From Joostella atrarenae (GTDB taxonomy: Bacteria > Bacteroidota > Bacteroidia > Flavobacteriales > Flavobacteriaceae), in assembly GCF_021764745.1 (NCBI RefSeq), contig NZ_JAETXX010000007.1:62001-126000 (forward strand): a DNA stretch of 64,000 nucleotides. The letters run 5' to 3'. Position numbers and translations under genes: made by a program. Shown here one piece after another: positions 8,330 through 18,085 of the stretch (position 1 is the first letter of the stretch; each line of letters begins with the position of its first letter). Below the pieces are notes generated by a model that did not search any database, was not told where the DNA came from, and saw nothing but the letters and a program-made list of their open reading frames with translations.

Positions 8330-9474
8330 TCTGCTGCTTCTTGTTTTGTGGTACCATTAATATTAGATGCATCAGAAATTTTAACTACCATCCCTGGGTA
8401 TGCACCCGGAATAGATCTAGTAATTATTTTTTCTCCATCAGGCACATCTTTCAAAACAACTTCTCTATCAGAATAAAAAATTGGATTTACCTTCAAAAGA
8501 CTTAAAACTGTATCTTTAACCGCATAGATATGTGATTCATCTACCATAAGAGATCTATCTATTTTTATAGCACTTGGCTCATCCATTGCTACTAAACTAG
8601 CCTCCATATACATTCCTTCTTTTAATGTAGCTCCTTCTGCCTCTATAAATACTTTAACTGTTTGCGTAGCCTGATCAATTTTTCCATTAATTCTACTAAC
8701 CTTTCCTTTCCAAGACTCTGTATGCTCTAAATTGGAAAGCGTCACCTCTTCTCCTACTCTTAAAAACTGACTATAAGATTTATTAACTGCAACTTCCATT
8801 TCATAAACATTAGGATCAATAAATTCACCTAATTTCTGCCCGTTTCTAATCAAAGTTCCTTCGTTTACTAAAGCTTCTGTAAGAACCCCTGTAAATGGCG
8901 CTACAATTGTATACTTCTGTAGGCGTTGTTCTAAATTCCTAATATTATAATATGATGAATTAATTCCTCTTCCGATAATAAAATTAGTCTCCTGAACAGA
9001 CGACGACTCTGGAAGTGTCGGAATAGGTTTGTCCATATTAAAACTAGAAAGATATTCCTGCCATTTAGGATAAGCATCTGGATAATCTAATCTTAAATCT
9101 GGCATTATAGAAGTAATCAGATTTATAAAACTACTTTTTTGAGACTGCACAGAAGCATAAAATTCCCCGTCATTAATTCTTAATAACACACTTCCTTTCC
9201 TGTACTCTTGACCTTCCTTGAACAGCTTGCTACTTCTCTCAAAAACGCCTTGTACTTCAGAATAAATTTCTATTCTATGTTTTGCTAAAAGGTTTCCGTT
9301 ATTTGTTACAACGATTGGTATCTCCTTATTCTTAACTGTTTCTACGAATACAGTTTTTACTACTCTTTTTACATTTCCTTCAGATTTTTCTTTTGAATCG
9401 ATAAGGTAATTCGCAATAAAAATTGCAAAAACGATTAAGAGTACCCCAAGGATACCTAATATAATTTTTCTCAT
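8326..9474 (-). CDS. Efflux RND transporter periplasmic adaptor subunit
   Basis: Membrane fusion protein that bridges the RND pump and TolC. Residues 4-24 are an N-terminal membrane anchor. The half-motifs of the barrel-sandwich (lipoyl-like) domain are split, ENKEIPIVV...GNLLAKHRIEIYSEVQGVF before and YTIVAPFTGVLTEALVNEG after a helical hairpin, followed by a beta-barrel domain and a membrane-proximal domain. It is the first gene of the operon and overlaps the pump gene by 4 bp. The gap upstream holds the terminator of the ABC-F gene, so the operon has its own promoter between 9475 and 9570, which I could not place. Confidence 0.94.
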   Translation of the reverse strand: MRKIILGILGVLLIVFAIFIANYLIDSKEKSEGNVKRVVKTVFVETVKNKEIPIVVTNNGNLLAKHRIEIYSEVQGVFERSSKLFKEGQEYRKGSVLLRINDGEFYASVQSQKSSFINLITSIMPDLRLDYPDAYPKWQEYLSSFNMDKPIPTLPESSSVQETNFIIGRGINSSYYNIRNLEQRLQKYTIVAPFTGVLTEALVNEGTLIRNGQKLGEFIDPNVYEMEVAVNKSYSQFLRVGEEVTLSNLEHTESWKGKVSRINGKIDQATQTVKVFIEAEGATLKEGMYMEASLVAMDEPSAIKIDRSLMVDESHIYAVKDTVLSLLKVNPIFYSDREVVLKDVPDGEKIITRSIPGAYPGMVVKISDASNINGTTKQEAAE

Positions 9475-9570
9475 TGTAGTGGATTAGTTCAGTAACTCAC
9501 AAAACTATTTATAAGAAAGCGAGCATAAGGTTAAATGTTTCTTAAAAAACTAAAAAAAATCTTAAACCCA

Positions 9571-9603
9571 AAAAAAAGAGTGTTGGTACGATACCAACAC
9601 TCT
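9571..9603 (-). terminator. Intrinsic terminator of the ABC-F gene
   Basis: A perfect 12-bp stem (AGAGTGTTGGTA at 9577-9588 with TACCAACACTCT at 9592-9603) with a 3-nt loop. On the minus strand it is followed by a run of seven T, so it ends transcripts arriving from the ABC-F gene about 150 bp away and insulates the RND operon. Confidence 0.85.
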
Positions 9604-9754
9604 GTAAATCAATCAAACTAACTAAAATATGGAATCATTGCTTACGTTCCATTATCATATACGCAAATTCAATGTTGTTGATTAATGCGTTACGAATATA
9701 TTAAAGTTAGCATAATATTCTTTTAAATGCATATATTTTCGATGAAATGCACAA

Positions 9755-11671
9755 TTATTTAATATTTTGCAACTCTTCAGTAAGAGAATACCACTCTTCT
9801 GTTTGCCTTTCCAACTCCTCTTTTTTCTTATTATAGTTCTTAAAAAAGTCTGGTTTTGCGATCAACTCATCGTGGTTAGTTGCAAGCTCTTTATCTATAA
9901 TTGCTATTTCTTGTTCTAAACTAGCAACGGTACTTTCCGCCTTACTAATTCGGTTTTTTAAAGATTTAAGCTTTTTTTGGTCTTCAAAAGATAACTTTTT
10001 AACAGGCTCTGATTTCTGCTTAGTCTTTACGACTTCCGTTTTCTTTTCTACTGCTCTAAAGTCCTCTGCTTTTCTTTCCTCAAGATAAAAATTAATATCT
10101 CCCAAGAATTGTTTTATCTTTTGATCTCTAAACTCATAAACACTATCTGTAAGTCCTTGTAGAAAATCTCGATCATGAGAAACTAATAACAAAGTCCCTT
10201 CAAAGTTCTTTAAAGCCTCTTTTAAAACATTCTTAGATTTTATATCCAAGTGGTTGGTAGGCTCATCCATTACTAAGACATTAAAAGGATGCAATAGCAT
10301 TTTACACAATGCCAACCTATTTCTTTCTCCTCCAGAAAGAACCTTTACCTTTTTATCAACCTCATCTCCTCTAAACAAGAAAGAACCCAACATATCTCTA
10401 ACCTTAGATCTATTACTATCTCTAGCATCATCCAGCATGGTGTCTAAAACTGTCTTTTCTCCATCTAAATATTCCGCTTGGTTCTGAGCAAAGTATCCAA
10501 TCTGCACATTGTGTCCTAGTTTTAGTTCTCCACTGTTTTCTATCTCTCCAACAATAATTTTAGCAAGCGTAGTTTTTCCTTGTCCATTTTGACCAACAAA
10601 AGCAGTTTTTACGTTACGCTCAATAAGCATATCGACATCGTTAAGCACAACTTTATCTCCATATTGCTTACTTACTTTATTAGCTTCTACAACAACCCTT
10701 CCTGGCTGAACAGAAACTGGGAAACGGATATTCATTACCGCATTATCCTCTTCATCAACCTCTATACGATCTACTTTATCTAATTTCTTAATCAACGATT
10801 GCGCCATAGAAGCTTTAGAAGCCTTAGCTCTAAATTTCTCAATTAATTTCTCAGTCTGCTGAATTTGTTTCTCTTGATTTTTCTGAGCATTTAATTGCAA
10901 CTCTCTCATTTCTGATCTCAATTCTAAATATTCAGAATATGGTTTGTTATAATCGTATGCTCTCCCTAGTGATATTTCGATGGTTCTGTTTGTAACATTA
11001 TCTAAAAACATTTTATCATGCGATACAATTACAACAACTCCAGCATATGTTTTTAAAAACTGCTCTAACCAAATTATAGATTCAATATCTAAGTGGTTGG
11101 TAGGCTCATCCAGTAATAGCACATCGTTATCTTGAAGCAATAATTTTGCTAATTCGATACGCATACGCCAACCTCCAGAAAAAGTATCTGTAAGCTTATT
11201 AAAATCTTCTCTTTTAAAACCTAAACCTAATAGAACACGTTCTGTTTTTCCTTGATAATTATATCCACCAATAATCTCATAATGATGCGTAAGATCACTA
11301 AGATTTATCATTAACTGGTTATAACCTTCACTTTCATAATCAGTTCTCTCCGCTAGTTGAGTGTTAATCTCATCTAACTGTAGTTCCATGGCTTTAATTT
11401 CTTCAAAAGCTTGGTAGGCTTCTTCAAGAACCGTATTCCCTAAAACAAAATCGATATCCTGTTTTAAAAAACCTATGCGTACTTCTTTATCCGTAGAGAT
11501 TACACCACTATCTGGCTCCATCTCTTTAGAAAGTAACTTTAACATAGTAGATTTACCGGCTCCATTTTTTCCAATAAGACCTATACGGTCTCCTGGGCTT
11601 AATCGAAAAGCGATTTCTTCAAATAAATATTCTCCTCCAAAAGAGACAGACAAATTATGGACGTTCAGCAT
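9755..11671 (-). CDS. ABC-F family ATPase (Uup/YkpA-like)
   Basis: A soluble protein with two ABC domains and no membrane segment. The first domain has P-loop GKNGAGKS (residues 34-41), signature FSGGWRMR and Walker B LLLDEPTNHLD; the second has GQNGQGKT near residue 360, LSGGERNR and VMDEPTNHLD. A charged linker separates them, and a lysine-rich coiled coil of about 80 residues closes the protein, as in Uup and EttA-type factors. Such proteins act on the ribosome E site or in DNA-related processes; a resistance role is not implied. Length (638 aa) is normal. It is monocistronic and divergent from the DUF983 gene. Confidence 0.95.
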   Translation of the reverse strand: MLNVHNLSVSFGGEYLFEEIAFRLSPGDRIGLIGKNGAGKSTMLKLLSKEMEPDSGVISTDKEVRIGFLKQDIDFVLGNTVLEEAYQAFEEIKAMELQLDEINTQLAERTDYESEGYNQLMINLSDLTHHYEIIGGYNYQGKTERVLLGLGFKREDFNKLTDTFSGGWRMRIELAKLLLQDNDVLLLDEPTNHLDIESIIWLEQFLKTYAGVVVIVSHDKMFLDNVTNRTIEISLGRAYDYNKPYSEYLELRSEMRELQLNAQKNQEKQIQQTEKLIEKFRAKASKASMAQSLIKKLDKVDRIEVDEEDNAVMNIRFPVSVQPGRVVVEANKVSKQYGDKVVLNDVDMLIERNVKTAFVGQNGQGKTTLAKIIVGEIENSGELKLGHNVQIGYFAQNQAEYLDGEKTVLDTMLDDARDSNRSKVRDMLGSFLFRGDEVDKKVKVLSGGERNRLALCKMLLHPFNVLVMDEPTNHLDIKSKNVLKEALKNFEGTLLLVSHDRDFLQGLTDSVYEFRDQKIKQFLGDINFYLEERKAEDFRAVEKKTEVVKTKQKSEPVKKLSFEDQKKLKSLKNRISKAESTVASLEQEIAIIDKELATNHDELIAKPDFFKNYNKKKEELERQTEEWYSLTEELQNIK

Positions 11672-11709
11672 TTTATTGTTTTTGTTACATTCTACTATAA
11701 TAGATATAG

Positions 11710-11717
11710 TATATTTG
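11710..11717 (+). promoter_or_regulatory. -7 box of the DUF983 gene
   Basis: TATATTTG matches TAnnTTTG exactly and ends 16 bp before the start codon at 11734, giving a very short leader. TTG triplets at 11682-11684 and 11676-11678 are possible -33 elements, with slightly long spacers. Confidence 0.55.
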
Positions 11718-11733
11718 CATAAATTTTTTGCAA

Positions 11734-12144
11734 ATGTTAAAAAAAGGAAGCAAACTATACAGTATTTTAACAGGAAGTTGTCCTAAATGTCACGAAGAAA
11801 GCATGTACGCTAGTAAAAACATGTACGATCCTCGTGAAACGATACATATGAACGAGCATTGTTCTAGCTGTGGATCAAAATATAAAATCGAACCTTCTTT
11901 CTTTTACGGAGCTATGTATGTTAGTTACGCAGTTGGAACTGCCTTTGCTGTAGCTGCTTTTATTATTTCTTATCTTTTCATCGGATCAGATCTTAAAACT
12001 TCATTTATTGCAATTATTGGAACTCTAATTCTTTTCATGCCTGTAATCATGAGATTATCGAGAAATATTTGGATTAATTTCTTCTTCAAATACGATTCGA
12101 AAGCTGTAGAGAACAATCAGAAATCAAAAGACATCAACATTTAA
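11734..12144 (+). CDS. DUF983 domain-containing membrane protein
   Basis: A 136-aa protein of the DUF983 family, function unknown. The N-terminal part has two cysteine pairs (GSCPKC and HCSSCG) that should form a zinc ribbon, followed by two transmembrane helices (GAMYVSYAVGTAFAVAAFII and FIAIIGTLILFMPVIM). I chose the ATG at 11734; a TTG lies two codons earlier. The stop overlaps that of the convergent FAD oxidoreductase: both read the same TTAA at 12141-12144. Confidence 0.88.
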   Translation: MLKKGSKLYSILTGSCPKCHEESMYASKNMYDPRETIHMNEHCSSCGSKYKIEPSFFYGAMYVSYAVGTAFAVAAFIISYLFIGSDLKTSFIAIIGTLILFMPVIMRLSRNIWINFFFKYDSKAVENNQKSKDINI

Positions 12145-13217
12145 GCATCCGTTTTACCTACATATTTTGTTGGGTACTTCTTTTTATAACGAACGATATC
12201 TATTTCTTTTTCCAAAGGAATATTATTTTCTATAGCTTCAAAAAGTCGTTCTGATACATACGGTGCAATCATAACACCTCGACTTCCCAATCCGTTTAAA
12301 ATATATAACGGAGTATGTTTTGGATGGTTACCAATTAAAGGTCTTCGATCTACCACTGTTGGCCTAACGCCTGCTATATGATCCACTACCTTATAATCAC
12401 ACTTTAAAAAGTTTTGTAGCTTCTCTTCCAATTCATTCCTAGAAGCTTCTGTAGGCGTATTAGTTTTATCTTTCCATTTATTAGTTGCTCCTATCTTAAA
12501 TCTTTTTCCTCCTAATGGAATAATAAAAACGCCCGATTTTAAAATAAAGTCCAATTCTAACTCATCACACTCTATTTCTAATAGCTCTCCTTTAGTTCCT
12601 ACAAGTGGCAAATAATTAAAATAAGGATTGCGATTAAGTCCAAAACCTTCACAAAAAACGATATGCTTAGCTTCAATCCCTTTATAATTCACACTCGCTT
12701 TATTAATTTCAAGCGCATGATAATCAAAATGCTCTTTTTTTAAGCGCCCTTTATCATCTAAATATTTGGTATAACTTACTTGCAATAAATCGGTATGCAC
12801 CCTTCCTGTATGTAAAACCTCTCCAAAACCCAATGGAGCATCAACAGATGGATTATCATTTTTTATAAGCTTTGTAGATAAAAAAGGTTGCAGTCCTGGC
12901 TTATCAGAAGCTTCAAACCACATATTTTGCTCTTCAATAGATACAAATCTTCTATATACAGGAATCTTATGATCTACTTTTACAGAAAGCTTATTTTCTA
13001 AAGCCTTATAAAATGGTGTTAGCATCTTTAATTGCTCTTCGGAACGCCAAACACTTGTAAAACGCTTTAAAGTAACAGGATTATACATTCCACCAGCTAC
13101 ATTTGATGATTGCTGTGAATCATCGTCAAAAACAATAAAATCCTTATTGTTTTTTTCTAACTGCTCACAAAATGCAATTCCTCCAAGTCCAATTCCTACA
13201 ACTATATAATCTATCAT
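12141..13217 (-). CDS. FAD-dependent oxidoreductase (DAO superfamily)
   Basis: A flavoprotein of the D-amino-acid oxidase/glycine oxidase superfamily. The N-terminal Rossmann motif is GIGLGG (residues 8-13) with the acidic end of strand 2 in FDDD. The segment AGGMYNPVTLKR recalls the family's active-site entrance, and the C-terminal GVRPTVVDRRPLIG...LNGLGSRGVMIAPYVSERL is the second FAD-contact region. This is close to the MnmC C-terminal domain (tRNA modification), but no methyltransferase domain is fused, so the substrate is uncertain. Convergent with the DUF983 gene and downstream of the gldN terminator. Confidence 0.85.
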   Translation of the reverse strand: MIDYIVVGIGLGGIAFCEQLEKNNKDFIVFDDDSQQSSNVAGGMYNPVTLKRFTSVWRSEEQLKMLTPFYKALENKLSVKVDHKIPVYRRFVSIEEQNMWFEASDKPGLQPFLSTKLIKNDNPSVDAPLGFGEVLHTGRVHTDLLQVSYTKYLDDKGRLKKEHFDYHALEINKASVNYKGIEAKHIVFCEGFGLNRNPYFNYLPLVGTKGELLEIECDELELDFILKSGVFIIPLGGKRFKIGATNKWKDKTNTPTEASRNELEEKLQNFLKCDYKVVDHIAGVRPTVVDRRPLIGNHPKHTPLYILNGLGSRGVMIAPYVSERLFEAIENNIPLEKEIDIVRYKKKYPTKYVGKTDA

Positions 13218-13251
13218 ATCGCAAAAGTACTATTTATGAACGAAACTATGT

Positions 13252-13281
13252 AAAAAGAAAAACCACGCTTTCGCGTGGTTT
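13252..13281 (-). terminator. Intrinsic terminator of the gld operon
   Basis: AAACCACGC (13260-13268) pairs with GCGTGGTTT (13273-13281) around a TTTC loop. On the minus strand the stem runs into TTTCTTTTT. It lies about 38 bp after the gldN stop. Confidence 0.82.
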
Positions 13282-13318
13282 CTGTGTTATTATGTATAGA
13301 ATTGGAATTAATACACTC

Positions 13319-14209
13319 TTAATAACTCCACATATCTTGTTCTTTATCTCTAATCTTCTCCTCCAAACGTTGAGATTCTAAGAGCTGGAACATTGCATTA
13401 TCTGGAATATAATCGTTTATAGATCTATCTCCCTGAACATTCTCTTCTTTATAAATAACAGCATTAAAACGTCTGCTATTTAACAACTGATCAAAAGAAA
13501 TGGGTCTTGAAGAGTTCTGATTATTAAATGCTTTCGCATCGTGAAGAATTTCTCTTGCGCTTGGAAACCAAACCCAAAACAATTCTACCAAATCTGAACT
13601 TTCACTATCAATAAAGTTTACATCTGGAGCAACAGGCGCCAAACCTAGTAAACGATATTTAAGCTCTCCTTGGCGTTTATCAAAATACCAAAGCCCTTTT
13701 ATACGCCATTCTTGAATATCTGCTGCAGTAAGCTCTCTCCTATTTACATATTCTAAAGAAACTTGCTCTCCTGCATTTAACTGCTCATACCCAAGATCTG
13801 TAGTATCTACTTTTTGCAAAGTAGCTTCTAAATCTCCGAACTTACGTTTCTCCGTAAAATACGAATCAACATAAATATCTTTTAGATTTCCACTTTTGAT
13901 GTTTTTAATAATAACATCATATAAAGATCTACGGTCACTTCCTATATCGATTGTATCGATAGGATAGTAAAATGGGAAGTTTATACGCTCGTCTAAGTCG
14001 ATACGTTCCCAAACAGTTTTAGACCAAAGGATATCCCTATCATCGACATAACCATATGGCAATGGCTCATCGTTATCGGCCTCTATCTGATCCGCTGTTT
14101 TTTCACCAACTTCTTCTGGAGTCTTCGCATTAAGCAAATTTGCCTGTGCAAAGGTTGTTCCAGATACAAGAACAGCTGCTATAGTTAATACAATACCTTT
14201 CCAATTCAT
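13319..14209 (-). CDS. gldN: Gliding motility / type IX secretion protein GldN
   Basis: GldN (PorN in Porphyromonas) is a periplasmic component of the type IX secretion system, associated with the GldK ring under the outer membrane. The 296-aa protein has a signal peptide (residues 1-22, ending FAQA). The conserved first part DDRDILWSKTVWERIDLDERINFPFYYPID is the family hallmark. It is the last gene of gldK-L-M-N, 15 bp after gldM, and is followed by a terminator. The gene order matches that in other gliding Flavobacteriaceae. Confidence 0.96.
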   Translation of the reverse strand: MNWKGIVLTIAAVLVSGTTFAQANLLNAKTPEEVGEKTADQIEADNDEPLPYGYVDDRDILWSKTVWERIDLDERINFPFYYPIDTIDIGSDRRSLYDVIIKNIKSGNLKDIYVDSYFTEKRKFGDLEATLQKVDTTDLGYEQLNAGEQVSLEYVNRRELTAADIQEWRIKGLWYFDKRQGELKYRLLGLAPVAPDVNFIDSESSDLVELFWVWFPSAREILHDAKAFNNQNSSRPISFDQLLNSRRFNAVIYKEENVQGDRSINDYIPDNAMFQLLESQRLEEKIRDKEQDMWSY

Positions 14210-14224
14210 AACAATAATGATTTA

Positions 14225-15826
14225 TTAATTCGTAAGCTCAACTACAACAGGAGAAACTTTTTTAAGCTTATAAGACCTGTTATTAGTTATGTAAGCTTCA
14301 ATATCAAAAATTTGAACTGCCTCTCCTCTTCCTGCTCTTTTTAATGCAGATTTAGCACGGCTATCCAATTTATTCCCTCTTACAGATACTGTTGGTTGTC
14401 CAGGAACTTTAAATTTAAATCCGCTAATTGCTAAATTTAAATCAAAGTCAAAATCTTCTAACATCGCTCCAACAGTTGAAATTTCAAGGTTGTTTCTTGG
14501 CATTTTAACTTCACCATATTCACCTCTAATTGTTCCTGAAGGACGTGGAATATCTTTAATTCTGAATTCTGATGTTGAAGAAACTCCTTGTCCGTCTGGC
14601 AGTGTACCACTAGCCTTAATAGACACTGTTCTTCCTGTACCAGGAACCATAGCATATTTACTTCCTGAAACTTTTTTAAGTCCAGATGCAGATGCGCTAA
14701 CTTTATTATCTGGAATACCAGGAATAGAAATCGTAATCGGATTTGAAACTCCACGGTAAACAACATTCATTTTATCTGCTGAAATTACAGCTGCATTAGG
14801 CTTTGTAATTGTAGCAAACTTTTGAGATACAGGAACTTCAATTGGCTCTCCGTCTTGCTTAAAGATTAAATTCCCTTTTAACTCATGATCTCCAGCACTT
14901 CCTGCACTTACTTTAAGCTTAACGCGACCGTTCTCAATAACAAAATCGTCACCTTCTTTAAGATCTCTACCATCCAGTTTAAGGTTAACTTCGTTTGGTT
15001 TTGTAGAACCATCTTTTCTACCTAAAACAATAGCTCCATCAAAAGTCTCTCCTTGATAGTAAGCAGATTTTGGTTGCTCTAACAAAGTTGTATAGTTAGT
15101 CATAGATAAACTAGACGCCATTTGTTCTTGCAACATCGCTTTTAAGATATCATCTTGAGTAGACTTAATATCAGATTGTAATAAAGTAAGTTTTGTTAAA
15201 GATGCTACTAAAGGAAATCCTTCATAATGATAATTCAACCAATCGATTTTCTTACCATCTCTATTTTCAGACTTTCCATTTTCATCCCCTGTATTAAAGC
15301 GCTCTATTATAGTAGCCTTTAAACGATCTTTTTTATCAGCCCTCATCAAAGTATCAGGAATTTCCGTGATAGTTTTGATAGTTGTTTCTCTGAAATTATT
15401 AATATAATTAATGAATCTCTGTCCTTCTGCTGAATAACGATCTCCTTGAAAGAAAGCCTGATCTAAATAATCTGACTTATCCATCACTTCGTAATCCTTA
15501 AGATCCTCCTGAGGAATTTTCGCAACCATTTGAGATTTTAAACTATCCAAATAGTTATTAAACTGCCCTGATGTTTCTTTTATTTCCTGTACATCTTCAA
15601 AAAGCTCAGCGTACTCTAAAGGCGAATCTTGTGATTTTTGTTGTAAATCGTTGAATGCAGCTAAATTACGTTCTGTAGCTTTATTATTAAAGTTTGTAAG
15701 CTTTTCGTTTAATAAACCGAAAGCAGACAATACCTCTTTACTCATATTCAACGCCAGCATTGCGATGAAAACCAAATACATTAGGTTAATCATCTTCTGA
15801 CGTGGTGATAAACTTCCTCCTGCCAT
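14225..15826 (-). CDS. gldM: Gliding motility / type IX secretion motor protein GldM
   Basis: GldM is the periplasmic shaft of the proton-driven GldLM motor that powers type IX secretion and gliding. A short cytoplasmic start (SPRQKMINLMYLVF) leads into a single membrane helix at about residues 11-32, IAMLALNMSKEVLSAFG. The rest (533 aa in total) is a chain of beta domains; the C-terminal part contacts the GldKN ring. The conserved glutamine- and glycine-rich repeats of domains D2-D4 are recognisable (YYQGETFDGAIVLGRKDG). It lies 45 bp after gldL in the same operon. Confidence 0.96.
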   Translation of the reverse strand: MAGGSLSPRQKMINLMYLVFIAMLALNMSKEVLSAFGLLNEKLTNFNNKATERNLAAFNDLQQKSQDSPLEYAELFEDVQEIKETSGQFNNYLDSLKSQMVAKIPQEDLKDYEVMDKSDYLDQAFFQGDRYSAEGQRFINYINNFRETTIKTITEIPDTLMRADKKDRLKATIIERFNTGDENGKSENRDGKKIDWLNYHYEGFPLVASLTKLTLLQSDIKSTQDDILKAMLQEQMASSLSMTNYTTLLEQPKSAYYQGETFDGAIVLGRKDGSTKPNEVNLKLDGRDLKEGDDFVIENGRVKLKVSAGSAGDHELKGNLIFKQDGEPIEVPVSQKFATITKPNAAVISADKMNVVYRGVSNPITISIPGIPDNKVSASASGLKKVSGSKYAMVPGTGRTVSIKASGTLPDGQGVSSTSEFRIKDIPRPSGTIRGEYGEVKMPRNNLEISTVGAMLEDFDFDLNLAISGFKFKVPGQPTVSVRGNKLDSRAKSALKRAGRGEAVQIFDIEAYITNNRSYKLKKVSPVVVELTN

Positions 15827-15871
15827 TTTAAATAAGTTTTAAATTAATAATTATTAGTTCAATAAAACCTA

Positions 15872-16528
15872 TTAATTAGCAGGTCTATTCATAGCAGAAA
15901 GCATTCCACCATAAACACCATTTAATGAAGATAAATTTGTCGTTAGAGACTGCATTTGATCCTTAAGTTTCCCAGCATTAGCAGCAACTTCTTCTTGAAT
16001 AGTAGCTTGCTTGTTAGCACTTTCTAATTGTACTTTATAAAGGCTGTTTAAAGATTCCATTTGTGCAGCAGCTAAAGAAAGCTCCTCACTATATTTTTTA
16101 GTTGAAGTTAATGCTTCTGCAGTTGGAGAAATATTTTTTGCAGCTCCTTCAAAGTTTCTGATACTATCTCCAAGACTTGACATTAATGAAGAGTCAATTT
16201 TTGCTTCTTTAAGCATTTCATCTAACTTCTTAGATAGTTGCCCTTCCGCTTCTTTAACTTCAACTGCGTCTTTTTTTCTATTAACAGCAGCTCCTCCAGA
16301 TAATTCAGGATAAACTATTGTCCAGTCTAAATCGTCATCAACAGGTTCAAAAGCAGATATTGCAAAAATTAATGCCTCTGTAATAAGACCAACAGCAAGT
16401 AAATGCCCTCCGTTTACGGGACCTAATTCCCAGTGTAAAATTTTAAATAACGCACCGAGTATTACAACCGCTGCTCCAAGCCCGTAGGCCATGTTAAAAA
16501 GTTTCTTTGATGATTTTGATTGTGCCAT
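15872..16528 (-). CDS. gldL: Gliding motility / type IX secretion motor protein GldL
   Basis: GldL is the inner-membrane stator partner of GldM. Two transmembrane helices lie near the N-terminus (about residues 10-31, GLGAAVVILGALFKILHWEL, and 39-60, LAVGLITEALIFAISAFEP). The acidic residue in the second (ITEALIF) is the expected proton-pathway glutamate. The cytoplasmic C-terminal half is a long coiled coil. Length is 218 aa. The spacing to gldK and gldM (54 and 45 bp) supports one transcript. Confidence 0.96.
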   Translation of the reverse strand: MAQSKSSKKLFNMAYGLGAAVVILGALFKILHWELGPVNGGHLLAVGLITEALIFAISAFEPVDDDLDWTIVYPELSGGAAVNRKKDAVEVKEAEGQLSKKLDEMLKEAKIDSSLMSSLGDSIRNFEGAAKNISPTAEALTSTKKYSEELSLAAAQMESLNSLYKVQLESANKQATIQEEVAANAGKLKDQMQSLTTNLSSLNGVYGGMLSAMNRPAN

Positions 16529-16582
16529 AGTGATAAATTTTTTAGTTAAGTAATTTTAATAAGTAGTAATTTGGTTTAAAGC

Positions 16583-17938
16583 TTAATTTTGGGTAGTTTC
16601 TGTACCCATGTAATCTTGAACTGTTCTAAAGCCGATATAACTTCTTGCAGAATCTTGATACTCATAATCTCTAGTACTTACCTGTAAAAAGTAAGCCACG
16701 TCTTTCCAAGAACCACCTCTTATAACCTTACGTTTGTTTTCGCCATCATAAGTGTTTGGGTTCATTGTAGAAACGTACTCGTACGAATTGGGGTCGTATG
16801 ATGAATTTGTCCATTCAGAAACATTACCTGCCATATTATAAAGGTTATAGTCATTAGGATCGTATGACTTTGCCTCTACAGTATAAAGCGCTTGATCTGC
16901 AGCGTAATCCCCTCTTAAAGGCTTAAAGTTTGCCATAAAGCAACCTCTATCATTTAAAATATAAGGACCACCCCAAGGATATGTTCCAGACTCGATTCCT
17001 CCTCTGGCAGCATATTCCCACTCCGCTTCAGTAGGTAATCTAAACTGATTTACAAATTGTTGATTTTTTTGCTTCTGAAAATCATTTTTGTACTTTGTTC
17101 TCCAAGCACAAAAAGCTTTCGCTTGTTTCCAAGACACACCAACTACAGGATAATCGCTATAAGCTTCACTCCAAAAGTAGTCGTTATGCATTGGCTCGTT
17201 ATAAGAATAACTAAAGTCTTTTATCCACACCGTAGTATCTGGATATACTAAAACCTCTTCATGCTTGATAAAGTCTTTACGACTTCCACCTGATTTTGCT
17301 CTAGCTGCCGCTTGGATATCCATCCAATCGTACTGAAACTTTAATTTAGTTACATCGATCGTACGTTGACCATTATATGATTCCTCAATAGGAATATACA
17401 TGGTATCCATAACTTCTGTGTAGTATTCATCTGGGTATTCAGACACATCCCAAATAAGGTCCATATCTTTATTCAGTTTTCTTCCTTCGAAACCTGTTTC
17501 TCCCATTCCAGCATAATTAAAAAGCATGTACTTTTCATACTCGGTAAGGTCGGTAGTATCTGCATCTTTAAACGCAAACTCTCCAATCCCTCCACTTCCT
17601 GGAATTTCACCTAATTCATCGGCAAGGATAGCTAATTTCGTGCGAACGATTGAATCTTTCACCCATTCTACAAACTGGCGATATTCGCTGTTTGTAATCT
17701 CAGTTTCGTCCATATAAAATGAACGCACTGTTACGGTCTTAGTTGGGGCATTGAGAACATCGGCCATGTCTTCTTCAGACCTTCCCATTATGAAAGCTCC
17801 TCCGGGTACAAGTGACATTCCGTAGGGCTTTTCGGGATGCCATTTTTCGCCGCTCACGCCAACTAATTCTCCTCTGTCATTAGAACCACAGCTGGTTAAT
17901 AATAATGTAACAGATGCTAATAGAAATAGCTTTTTCAT
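16583..17938 (-). CDS. gldK: Gliding motility / type IX secretion lipoprotein GldK
   Basis: GldK (PorK) is the outer-membrane lipoprotein that forms the T9SS ring with GldN. A lipoprotein signal ends at the lipobox LLTSC (Cys17 from the chosen start). The body is a formylglycine-generating-enzyme-like (FGE-sulfatase) domain: FRLPTEAEWEYAARGG, NVSEWTNS, RGGSW and SYIGFRTV are its conserved stretches. It has no known enzyme role in this system. Two starts are possible, ATG 17944 (MYMKK) and ATG 17938 (MKK); I chose the second because it gives the usual MKKL beginning. First gene of the operon, with a promoter 40-70 bp upstream. Confidence 0.96.
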   Translation of the reverse strand: MKKLFLLASVTLLLTSCGSNDRGELVGVSGEKWHPEKPYGMSLVPGGAFIMGRSEEDMADVLNAPTKTVTVRSFYMDETEITNSEYRQFVEWVKDSIVRTKLAILADELGEIPGSGGIGEFAFKDADTTDLTEYEKYMLFNYAGMGETGFEGRKLNKDMDLIWDVSEYPDEYYTEVMDTMYIPIEESYNGQRTIDVTKLKFQYDWMDIQAAARAKSGGSRKDFIKHEEVLVYPDTTVWIKDFSYSYNEPMHNDYFWSEAYSDYPVVGVSWKQAKAFCAWRTKYKNDFQKQKNQQFVNQFRLPTEAEWEYAARGGIESGTYPWGGPYILNDRGCFMANFKPLRGDYAADQALYTVEAKSYDPNDYNLYNMAGNVSEWTNSSYDPNSYEYVSTMNPNTYDGENKRKVIRGGSWKDVAYFLQVSTRDYEYQDSARSYIGFRTVQDYMGTETTQN

Positions 17939-17980
17939 ATACATAATTGAGGTTAAATTACATTCTTAGATTTAAGATGG

Positions 17981-18011
17981 TAAACCTATTTAATAAAATT
18001 CAAAAAAACAA
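17981..18011 (-). promoter_or_regulatory. Promoter of gldKLMN
   Basis: Reading the minus strand, TTG (18011-18009), a 20-bp spacer and TAGGTTTA (17988-17981) give a near-consensus Bacteroidota promoter with one mismatch in the -7 box. The leader to the gldK ATG would be about 36 nt. Confidence 0.5.
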
Positions 18012-18085
18012 TAAACTCTTAATTTTTGTTGTCAAACGACTATAAAGTACAGTCAATTTTAAATATCGTGTTATTTCTATACTCG

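Noticed and set aside
9635-9697. Short minus-strand peptide frame (20 codons, ending NIEFAYMIMERKQ) between the ABC-F gene and its terminator
   Set aside because: It looks protein-like but has only an ATT start and is too short to support.
12141-12144. Convergent stop codons sharing TTAA (DUF983 and FAD oxidoreductase genes)
   Set aside because: It is a common by-product of compact genomes and not a signal by itself.
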